Of a stretch of 64,000 nt of DNA, positions 8,254 through 15,417 are shown piece after piece. Position 1 is the stretch's first letter; every line of letters starts with the position of its first letter. Location of the stretch: contig CALRMU020000002.1 in the NCBI GenBank assembly GCA_943369295.1, positions 186,001 to 250,000 on the forward strand. The letters run 5' to 3'. The DNA comes from JAKRSE01 sp943369295 (GTDB lineage Bacteria > Armatimonadota > Fimbriimonadia > Fimbriimonadales > Fimbriimonadaceae). The notes under the pieces were generated by a model, which saw only the letters and a program-made list of their open reading frames with translations, was not told the DNA's origin and searched no databases. Position numbers and translations under genes: made by a program.

Positions 8254-10044
8254 ATGTTCGGAGTCCTTCTGATCGCCACTGCCGCAGTTACGGCCAGCTC
8301 CACGAAGCCCCAATTGGATGTTGATTGGGCTGTGGTCGGGGGAGATGCGGGCGGGGCAAGGTTCTCGAACCTGAACCAGATCAACACTTCAAACGTGGGT
8401 AGGCTTAAGCGGGCGTGGGTTTTTAACACAGGCGACGCGAAGCCAGATGTTCCGATTCAGTGCACGCCCATTGTCGTGGAAGGCACCCTGTACTTGGTCA
8501 CTTCGGGCCACAGAGTAGTGGCTTTGAACCCGGCATCTGGCGAAAGAAAGTGGACCTTTGATTCGGCAAACAATGACGCCAAGAGCGGCCATTCTCGATC
8601 ATGCCGGGGAGTAGCTTTTTGGAGCGACGGAAAGCCTAGCGGTGAAAGAAGGCTTCTTTACGGCACACCTGACGGTCGAATTTTGTGTCTGGACGCGCGG
8701 ACTGGAAAGCTGCATCCTTCCTTCAATACAGTAGACCTCCGCGCCGAACTGGGTGTGGCTTCATCGGTCTATGTCGGGGTTTCTGCCGCGCCCACGGTGC
8801 ATCGCGACCTGGTTCTGGTCGGAATTGCGACGGGCGAAGATGCCAATTCTGCGCCGGGGACGATCATGGCTTTCTCGGTTCGCACCGGCAGAAAGGTCTG
8901 GAGTTTTGATGTCCTCCCCCGATTACTCAACCCACAAATGAAGCCCTTCGTCGGCGCAGCAGGGGCATGGAGCGGATACGTTTCTGACACCAAGCGAAAC
9001 ATCATTTTCGCCGCCACGGGTTCGGCCGCGCCAGATTTTGATGGCACAGGTCGGCTGGGAGACAACCTTTACGCCAACTGTGTTTTAGCTTTGGATGGAA
9101 CGACAGGGAAGAAGCTTTGGCACTTTCAGACAGTCCGGCACGATTTGTGGGACCACGATAATGCCTCCACGCCCGTTCTCTGCAAAGTCAAAAGAGGCTC
9201 GGCTTCTAAAGATGCCGTGGCGGTTGTGACGAAAACAGGCTTTTGTTTTGTTCTGGATAGGCAGACAGGCAGACCCCTTTTCGACGTGCGAGAAGCGGCG
9301 GCTCAGCCCTCGACTCTTGCCGGAGAAGTGGCAGCAAAAACTCAGCCAGAACCAGTTCTGCCCCCGGCGATCTCTCGCCGGACATTTGAGGCTTCTGAAG
9401 TCACAGATATCTCACCACAAGCCCGCGAGGCAGTGATGAAAAAACTCCAGGATTTAAGCTTCGGCGGCGCTTATCTGCCTCCGAATCAAACGGGCACGGT
9501 GGTTCTTCCTGGCTATCTTGGGGGGGCTCCTTGGTCAGGAGCTTCTTTCGATCCCCGCACCAACACCCTTTTCGTCAACACAAACGATGTCCCGGCGATC
9601 ATGTCGAATCCCGCCAACTATCGCTTTCTTACTGACCACGAAGGCTATCCCGGAATCAAGCCGCCTTGGGGTTCTTTAACCGCTATCGACCTGAACACTG
9701 GCCGCTTTCGTTGGCGAAAAACCTTGGGCGAATATAAAGAGCTGACTCAGCGCGGACTTCCTCCAACCGGGACGCCAAACTTGGGCGGCACCCTGGCCAC
9801 CCGTGGAAACTTGGTCTTCGTGGGGGCTACCTGCGATCAAACCTTCCGCGCCTTCGATAGCCGCACCGGAAAGATCCTGCTGCAGCATCCTCTGCCGGCT
9901 TCTGCCTTCGCGGCTCCTTCCACCTATTCTGTGGGTGGCCGGCAGTACATCGTCATCGCGGCAAGCGGGGGTGGGCTCGCCAAGTCCTTCGGGTTCGATC
10001 GCGGCCCCATGTCAGATTCTTTTATTTGTCTCACTCTGCCTTGA
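8254..10044 (+). CDS. PQQ-dependent quinoprotein dehydrogenase-like protein
   Basis: A 596-aa exported beta-propeller of the membrane-type quinoprotein glucose dehydrogenase/alcohol dehydrogenase family. It has a short N-terminal hydrophobic leader, then propeller W-motifs (NVGRLKRAWVF, GERKWTFD, GRKVWSFD, GKKLWHFQ). HHDLWDH-like RHDLWDHDNAS supplies the Asp expected to act as general base, and WGSLTAIDLNTGRFRW and GGTLATRGNLVFVGATCDQTFRAFD are canonical for the GDH group. It would oxidise a sugar or alcohol in the periplasm and pass electrons to quinone or cytochrome. No haem motif and no multi-pass N-terminal domain is present, unlike E. coli Gcd. The start at ATG 8254 is the best visible, but the leader is short and the true start could be upstream. 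Confidence 0.87.
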   Translation: MFGVLLIATAAVTASSTKPQLDVDWAVVGGDAGGARFSNLNQINTSNVGRLKRAWVFNTGDAKPDVPIQCTPIVVEGTLYLVTSGHRVVALNPASGERKWTFDSANNDAKSGHSRSCRGVAFWSDGKPSGERRLLYGTPDGRILCLDARTGKLHPSFNTVDLRAELGVASSVYVGVSAAPTVHRDLVLVGIATGEDANSAPGTIMAFSVRTGRKVWSFDVLPRLLNPQMKPFVGAAGAWSGYVSDTKRNIIFAATGSAAPDFDGTGRLGDNLYANCVLALDGTTGKKLWHFQTVRHDLWDHDNASTPVLCKVKRGSASKDAVAVVTKTGFCFVLDRQTGRPLFDVREAAAQPSTLAGEVAAKTQPEPVLPPAISRRTFEASEVTDISPQAREAVMKKLQDLSFGGAYLPPNQTGTVVLPGYLGGAPWSGASFDPRTNTLFVNTNDVPAIMSNPANYRFLTDHEGYPGIKPPWGSLTAIDLNTGRFRWRKTLGEYKELTQRGLPPTGTPNLGGTLATRGNLVFVGATCDQTFRAFDSRTGKILLQHPLPASAFAAPSTYSVGGRQYIVIAASGGGLAKSFGFDRGPMSDSFICLTLP

Positions 10045-10150
10045 GGAGGATTGGGTGGAAGGCTTCTTCACTTTGGACTGGTAAGGGGGTTAGGAAGAGA
10101 CACCCTACCGGGGTTAAGCCATGATGAGTTAGATAAACTGCGCGAAACTT

Positions 10151-10438
10151 ATGATCCACGAACAGGACTCAGGGCACGAGAAGATCGTCCTGCTTACGAT
10201 CAACCTCAGTCACGAGTTTATCACTCCCTTGGATCATCTGCTGGTTTCTCGGATCTCGAGCAAAATCAAGAAGCTGGGCATAGGTGAAGTCGAATGCACT
10301 GGATCTGGCGGAGGTGCAATTGATTTGGAGATTAGTGTCAATCCCACTATCGACGCCCGCCAGCATTTATCAGATATGATGACTCGGCACTTTCCCAAGG
10401 TCAGTTATGAAATCGATGATTCGGATTTGACTGAGTGA
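10151..10438 (+). CDS. Hypothetical protein, 95 aa
   Basis: Small acidic alpha/beta-looking protein (KIVLLTINLSHEF ... VECTGSGGGAIDLEISVNP ... FPKVSYEIDDSDLTE) with alternating hydrophobic strands, so it reads as real coding rather than noise. No family recognised, no signal peptide. Its size, acidity and accessory context resemble small immunity-like proteins, but this is only a guess. The ribosome site is weak. An overlapping frame from 10051 to 10287 looks like a shadow. Confidence 0.5.
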   Translation: MIHEQDSGHEKIVLLTINLSHEFITPLDHLLVSRISSKIKKLGIGEVECTGSGGGAIDLEISVNPTIDARQHLSDMMTRHFPKVSYEIDDSDLTE

Positions 10439-10531
10439 TGATTTCTTAGACAATTGAAAAGCAGTGGACCACAATGTCACCAGGCGGAAGGTTTCAGGCC
10501 CAAGTTCGTTCTGCTCAAACCCGCTCTTTAT

Positions 10532-10556
10532 GCCTCAACCCTGGTAGGGTTGAGGC
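10532..10556. repeat. 25-bp palindromic repeat, copy B
   Basis: Perfect arms GCCTCAACCCT and AGGGTTGAGGC, loop GGT. It sits exactly 170 bp before copy C, in non-coding DNA between the 95-aa gene and the DUF4145 gene. Confidence 0.9.
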
Positions 10557-10701
10557 TGACTAGGCACAGGCATCAACGACATCGGGTTAAGCCTGAAGCG
10601 ATTGAAGAACAAAAGGTTTGAGGCTCGGTTCGTCCTCGCTGGTGCGACGTGATTGGTCCTCAACGGCCGCGGCCATCGTGATCGGAGCGCGGAATTGACA
10701 A

Positions 10702-10726
10702 GCCTCAACCCTACGAGGGTTGAGGC
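10702..10726. repeat. 25-bp palindromic repeat, copy C
   Basis: Perfect arms GCCTCAACCCT and AGGGTTGAGGC, loop ACG. It lies about 80 bp upstream of the DUF4145 start. Otherwise the 10439-10806 gap shows no gene; TTGACG at 10755 and TATACT at 10781 could be promoter boxes, but the 20-base spacing is long. Confidence 0.9.
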
Positions 10727-10794
10727 AGAAAAGCAACTCAAATTGAACCGCAGATTGACGCAATGTGGGCGCTATTCGTCTATACTCAAAAGCC

Positions 10795-10801
10795 GGAGGA
10801 G
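10795..10801 (+). promoter_or_regulatory. Ribosome binding site fixing a GTG start
   Basis: GGAGGAG five bases before GTG at 10807. This strong site decides the start of the DUF4145 gene in favour of GTG over the upstream ATG at 10765, which has none. Confidence 0.8.
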
Positions 10802-10806
10802 CTTTA

Positions 10807-11427
10807 GTGAAGTATTTTCCACCTACAGAAAGAGCTGAACATTTCAATTGCATCCACTGTGGTGTGTATGCTATGCAACTATGGCAAAAATTAACTTATA
10901 CAGATGGTAGGATTTACCACTTTTCGCCGATCAGCTGCAGCAGATGCGTGCATTGTAGCGAATGGAGCTACTGGTACGAATCCCGAATGATCATTCCTGC
11001 GGAAGCTCCGGTAGCTCCTCCTCACCCAGACATGCCCTCGTCTATCCTCGAAGAGTATCAAGAGGCCAGGAGCATTTTTGCCAGGTCCCCGCGCGCAGCG
11101 GTAGCTCTCTTGCGACTAGCTATCCAGAAGCTCATGCCCGAACTGGGGGAGAGCGGTGACAATATCAATAAGGATATAAAATCTCTTGTCGCTAAGGGAT
11201 TGCCTGTACAAGTTCAGCAGGCGTTTGATTTCTGTCGCGTGGTGGGGAACAATGCTGTACATCCAGGAGAAATTAACCTTAACGACACTCCGGAGATGGG
11301 CCAGCATCTCTTCGAAATGATAAACTTCATCATCGAAGACCGCATCACGCGCCCTAAGCAGATTTCTGAGCTGTACGCAAAACTGCCTGAACCGGCGCGT
11401 GAGGCTATCGAAAAAAGAGATACTTAG
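10807..11427 (+). CDS. Zinc-ribbon plus DUF4145 protein
   Basis: A 206-aa cytoplasmic protein. The N-terminus has paired cysteines (FNCIHCG and SCSRCVHC), suggesting a small zinc ribbon over residues 10-50. The rest matches the DUF4145 pattern: SSILEEYQEARSIFARSPRAA, ALLRLAIQKL, then the helical block GNNAVHPGEINLNDTPE and FEMINFIIED. DUF4145 is often fused to or encoded beside restriction and other defence nucleases, but its activity is undescribed. Here it stands alone in an AT-richer stretch beside two palindromic repeats, which fits an accessory or mobile origin. Confidence 0.75.
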   Translation: MKYFPPTERAEHFNCIHCGVYAMQLWQKLTYTDGRIYHFSPISCSRCVHCSEWSYWYESRMIIPAEAPVAPPHPDMPSSILEEYQEARSIFARSPRAAVALLRLAIQKLMPELGESGDNINKDIKSLVAKGLPVQVQQAFDFCRVVGNNAVHPGEINLNDTPEMGQHLFEMINFIIEDRITRPKQISELYAKLPEPAREAIEKRDT

Positions 11428-11809
11428 CGAATGGCGCAAGATTTCAGGCTCTTTGTTGCTAGTTAAATCCGTCATCTAAACGACACGACACAAGGATGCA
11501 AAAACATTCCAAGACCAATTACTTGTGATGCTACTTACTAAGTACAATTGCATAAAGGCTTGCAACTTCAAAAACAAATAACTAATAAGGCAACCAGCTT
11601 TGGTCTGGGTTTTTGTCAATCGAAGCACCTTGATACACTAGACTAAGATCGTGCCCCTCGACTAGAATTTATCGATCAACGATAGACTATTCATTAGAGT
11701 CTCTGAAAGAAGATGGAGGGGAATATCTGATGAGTTAGGGATCGGATTTGTAAAGAACAACTAGGTATTCTTGAAAACTTTTATTCCATTTCAATGGTTT
11801 GTTTCAGGC
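11428..11809. other. AT-rich intergenic region between convergent genes
   Basis: About 380 bp, clearly richer in A and T than the flanks. No open frame of useful size, tRNA-like fold or U-tracted hairpin was found. It lies between the ends of two genes transcribed towards each other, and its base composition marks the inside of the accessory stretch. Confidence 0.5.
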
Positions 11810-12436
11810 TTAGGCAAATCTCGTTTGTCCGTTACTGTCAATAAACTCTTTTTGTTGTCGTGTCAAGTCCCTGTCAATATCGGTGCTCCAAGAATCTTTT
11901 CCGAGATCTGGGCGCTCATTAACTGGAGTGTCATTTACAGGAGATTCTGACTCATTGGCAATCTCCTTCAGTCTGACCCCAAAATCCGAGGCTGGTCCTC
12001 CGAGGTGCAGACGTGTCCATTCGCTTCCTCTCACCTCAACTCCGGATTCGCTGAGTCGCGCTTTACCTTTGATCGCTCTGGAAGGCGAACTTGCAGCTCC
12101 TACCGAATAAGCTGCTACGAGACCAGAAATGGGAACTGGCCCATTTTGAGGTGCACCTATGGTTGAGCCCAGACCCTCAGAAACAATAACTCGAGAAAAT
12201 TTTCCGCTTTTGAGATTGTAATCCATGGCATATACAGTGAACGACTGACCTTCAGGAATTCGAGAGCCAATGTAGTGCTTAATGTCCGTTAAAGCCAAGT
12301 CTCTCGCGAACAGTCTGAGATCATTGAGTTTGCTAAAATATTCAAAGCTTGCCGTAATAAAATTGTCACCCTTGGGCACTACTTTGTTCATCGGCATAAC
12401 TGGCCGAAGTTCAACAGTAGAGGTACCTTCAATCAA
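11810..12436 (-). CDS. Hypothetical protein downstream of the Tc-toxin-A-like gene
   Basis: A 208-aa soluble, charged protein with no recognised domain (FDYNLK-like segments such as TVYAMDYNLKSGKFSRVIV, and a C-terminal acidic tail ending DSNGQTRFA). The first codon available is TTG at 12436; a start at Met14 or Met16 (MPMNKVV) is also possible, because upstream in-frame codons offer no ATG before a stop. It follows the coiled-coil gene by 94 bp on the same strand, so the two may be co-expressed. No signal peptide or membrane segment. Confidence 0.6.
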   Translation of the reverse strand: MIEGTSTVELRPVMPMNKVVPKGDNFITASFEYFSKLNDLRLFARDLALTDIKHYIGSRIPEGQSFTVYAMDYNLKSGKFSRVIVSEGLGSTIGAPQNGPVPISGLVAAYSVGAASSPSRAIKGKARLSESGVEVRGSEWTRLHLGGPASDFGVRLKEIANESESPVNDTPVNERPDLGKDSWSTDIDRDLTRQQKEFIDSNGQTRFA

Positions 12437-12530
12437 GTCAAAACTTCTCCATTGGCAAGATTTGACAACACTTTGTGACTCTTTTCATTTTTTCCAGATA
12501 TTCAAATTCTAACCGATCAATGAACAAAAG

Positions 12531-13994
12531 CTAAAGAGTTTTTCTGAGAGCTACTCCTCTTAAATGGAGAACGAGGCCTTGGCTGAGCAACTGCTGCGTC
12601 AGCGCTGTTTGGGTGTTTGGAATGGCTCCTTTCTCATTATAGTAGCTCCCGTCTAAAGCAATCTTCCATCTACCATTGGCAGGGTCGCAGTTTGTCAGGC
12701 CCTCAAAAGTCATCCATTGTAGGCCCAGTGGATTGTGATCGCCCATGGGAATGTCTAAATCAATTGCTTCGCATTTATAACCATGCTCGTCGAACCCTTC
12801 AACGGATCCGCTCTCTAGGTTAATCCTCGGCACGCGTTGTCCGGGAAGATCCACGACTCCTTTTAGAACTTGAATACCCTCCATACTTGGTGCATGATCG
12901 TGATCATGTGTAGTTATAGCGAACTCTCGCAATCTGACGCAGATGTGCTTTGAGAAGATCTCTTCAAGGCTGAATTCGATAATTGCGTCCTTGAGTATCA
13001 TCTCCTTGTTGCGATAAAATTTTGCTCTGGGCAGGTGTGATTGATTATAGCCATGATGACTTATGCCAAAAATTTCCACTGAAACGCAGAAGGGCACTTC
13101 CTTGGAGTGAATGAAATCAACGGTTCTCATTACGGATGTGATCCACCCGAAGAGTTCATAGATATACTCCTGGCCATCAGCCAATCTGCTTGGAAAGCGT
13201 GGTAGTCGCCCTTTGCCATTCGCACCAGGGGCTTGAGCTAAAATTTCCATTTTTGCCCAAATGTCATCGCTTACCGAATTGGCAGTTTCCTCAAAAATTG
13301 AGACACAACCGATATAAGCCGCGAGAGACTTCAAGTAGGCCTCTTCGAAATCACGTATTAGGATCGCTCGCAGAGTATTATATCTCTGTGAATAGTTGAA
13401 GCCACTTCCAGTAACTGACATTTGCTGGAGAAGTATTTGCTGAACCTTAATTTCTTTTTCGAAGATCTCCTGATGCAGAACCTTCTTAACTTCACTTCTG
13501 TTGGCCTCATCTCCGTATAGGTTCGCCTGTGACACAAGCTCTTCTGAACGTAATTTTGATTCAGAGCCATATCGCGAAACCATCTCTTTTAATGCGTTAG
13601 AATGTTGCGAAATGCTGTCGTGTCTATCGTCGATCTCTGCAAGCTTAAAATGCATCTTAGCGCGCTCCAGCGCCATTTGTGAGCCGAGGGCGGCCGACAG
13701 GGCATTAATCTCAAGTTGGTGTAGTTCATCAACTTGTGCAACAACCCTAGAAATCAATGCACTTGCATCACGCAAAAGCCCTGTGTAGTTGCGCATGTTG
13801 TAGAGCTTTGCGGCAGTTTCGATCGGACGTTGATGCTTCTGGAGAACCTCAGTAATGTCTTGCTGCACCGGAACAAGAAATTTTTGGTATTGGGCTAGCC
13901 AGGGATTTGTGTCGCTTGCATAGCGTTTCAAGCTGATCAAGTCTCCCTCTGCCTGAATACGGTCTAGCTCCTGACTGTCGAAATTTACTGGCAT
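12531..13994 (-). CDS. Coiled-coil protein with Tc-toxin subunit A-like C-terminus
   Basis: A 487-aa protein with a helical first half (residues about 60-190: LHQLEINALSAALGSQMALERAKMHFKL, EEIFEKEIKVQQILLQQM) and a beta-rich second half. The C-terminal part follows the layout of TcA C-termini as I know them: IIEFSLEEIF..RLREFAIT, then WMTFEG..GRWKIAL, then GLVLHLRGVAL at the end. Compare the family pattern 'IEFDLPE..RRIKSVSVT', 'RYLPFEGAG..WRLELP', 'DVILHLRYTA'. The neuraminidase-like and receptor-binding shell regions of full TcA (over 2000 aa) are absent, and there is no TcB or TcC gene in the window. No signal peptide. This may be a 'Tc toxin subunit A-related' stand-alone protein; the resemblance is read by eye only. 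Confidence 0.55.
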   Translation of the reverse strand: MPVNFDSQELDRIQAEGDLISLKRYASDTNPWLAQYQKFLVPVQQDITEVLQKHQRPIETAAKLYNMRNYTGLLRDASALISRVVAQVDELHQLEINALSAALGSQMALERAKMHFKLAEIDDRHDSISQHSNALKEMVSRYGSESKLRSEELVSQANLYGDEANRSEVKKVLHQEIFEKEIKVQQILLQQMSVTGSGFNYSQRYNTLRAILIRDFEEAYLKSLAAYIGCVSIFEETANSVSDDIWAKMEILAQAPGANGKGRLPRFPSRLADGQEYIYELFGWITSVMRTVDFIHSKEVPFCVSVEIFGISHHGYNQSHLPRAKFYRNKEMILKDAIIEFSLEEIFSKHICVRLREFAITTHDHDHAPSMEGIQVLKGVVDLPGQRVPRINLESGSVEGFDEHGYKCEAIDLDIPMGDHNPLGLQWMTFEGLTNCDPANGRWKIALDGSYYNEKGAIPNTQTALTQQLLSQGLVLHLRGVALRKTL

Positions 13995-14375
13995 ACGGCA
14001 TTGATACCCGATTTGGACTAGAAGCCAATAAAACTACAACATATTATTCTAGGCTTTTTTTGACGGGACCCAATTCAGCAACTTGGCTTTGGACTGACGG
14101 ACATGCCTATCTCTCATTTGAAGGTTACTCCTGAAGCGTTTATAACTGAGGTATTTCTTTGATGATTTCTTGTTGAAAGAGCGGAGTTCATCGCTAGTAG
14201 CAAAGTGTCTAATGAACTAGTTTGTCACCGATCATTTGATCTAGCCTGTACGATCCTCAGGTGACGTCATTCCATAAAGGACTTTTTTTGACGTCCCTCA
14301 TGGCCAAACCATCGGCCACCAACAAATCCAACCAAACCAAACCGGAAGCATCCCCCAGGCAGGTAAATTGCCGGG
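13995..14375. other. Divergent intergenic region, 381 bp
   Basis: Separates the TcA-like gene (minus) from the NHL propeller gene (plus). TGACGTC occurs twice in direct orientation, at 14262 and 14289, which could be an activator or repressor site. No gene was found. Confidence 0.4.
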
Positions 14376-15395
14376 ATGTCCGAACTGTCTCGCCGTGATT
14401 TTCTGAAACACTCCGCTGTCGGGCTGGCCTGCACCGTGCTACCTTTGGACACCATGGAAAATCAGAACCCAATTCTCGGCTCAGGAGAGCACCGCTACGA
14501 ATGCATTCACGATTGGATCAAGGCGCCAAGGTGGATTAAGTTCGGAGACACCCACGGAGTCGCGCAGGATGCGGCGGGCAACATCTACATCGCCCACACA
14601 GTCGGGGAGGGCAGTGCATCTAACAACACGATCTGCGTTTACAACTCTGACGGCAAGTTTCTTGACAGTTGGGGAGAGCAGTTTGTCGGGGGCGCCCACG
14701 GGCTCGATATCCGCAAAGAAGGCGACACAGAGTTTATCTACCACTGCGATGTAAACCACCGAAAGGTGATTAAGACCCGGCTTGATGGCACGGTTGAGTG
14801 GGAGATTTCTGACGTTAAGGCATCGGGCAAGTACAGCGGCGGAGAAAACTTTGTCCCGACCAATGTTGCCTTTCACCCCAACGGAGACTTTTTTATCGGC
14901 GACGGTTACGGCTCATCGTGGATTCATCGGTTTGACAGCAAGGGCAACTACAAATCCACCTTTGGCGGCCGCGGGGCAGAAAAGGGGCAGGTCAATTCTC
15001 CTCACGGATTGTGGCTTGACGACCGAGGCAGCGAACCCATGCTGGTTGTCGCCGACCGCAGCAACCGTCGGCTTCAGTACTTTAATCTTGATGGCCAGCA
15101 CGTTAAGTTCGTGACCGATGGAATCCGCCTTCCATGCCACTTTTCAATTCAAAAGGGAGTGATGCTGATTCCGGATCTGGAAAGCACCGTAACTCTGCTT
15201 GACCCGGATAACAAGGTCATTGCTCATCTGGGCGATGGTCACCCCACCAATCTGCGCGGAAAACCTGCCAGCGATTTTATTTCGGGCAAGTTTATTCATC
15301 CTCACGATGCCATGTTCTTAGCGAACGGAGACATTTTGGTGGCCGAATGGGTTCCGCAGGGGCGAGTTACCTTGTTACGAAAACTCACTTCTTAA
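14376..15395 (+). CDS. NHL-repeat six-bladed beta-propeller, Tat-exported
   Basis: A 339-aa protein with a twin-arginine leader (MSELSRRDFLKHSAVGLACT). It is followed by NHL-type blades: DTHGVAQDAAGNIYIAHTVG, NNTICVYNSDGKFLDSWG, NSPHGLWLDDRGSEPMLVVADRSNRRLQYFNLDG, HPHDAMFLANGDILVAEWVPQGRV. Related propellers are annotated as peptidylamidoglycolate lyase-like or simply NHL repeat proteins and are common beside DUF1501/DUF1553 genes. The enzyme metal and active-site residues cannot be assigned with confidence. It is followed 22 bp later by the PSCyt1 protein, so it is probably the first gene of that operon. Confidence 0.82.
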   Translation: MSELSRRDFLKHSAVGLACTVLPLDTMENQNPILGSGEHRYECIHDWIKAPRWIKFGDTHGVAQDAAGNIYIAHTVGEGSASNNTICVYNSDGKFLDSWGEQFVGGAHGLDIRKEGDTEFIYHCDVNHRKVIKTRLDGTVEWEISDVKASGKYSGGENFVPTNVAFHPNGDFFIGDGYGSSWIHRFDSKGNYKSTFGGRGAEKGQVNSPHGLWLDDRGSEPMLVVADRSNRRLQYFNLDGQHVKFVTDGIRLPCHFSIQKGVMLIPDLESTVTLLDPDNKVIAHLGDGHPTNLRGKPASDFISGKFIHPHDAMFLANGDILVAEWVPQGRVTLLRKLTS

Positions 15396-15417
15396 AGTAA
15401 GATGGGGGTGGATTGCG

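Noticed and set aside
10532..10726. Possible two-repeat CRISPR array
   Set aside because: Only two copies with a 145-bp interval, a 25-bp perfect palindrome with variable loop, scattered copies elsewhere and no cas genes.
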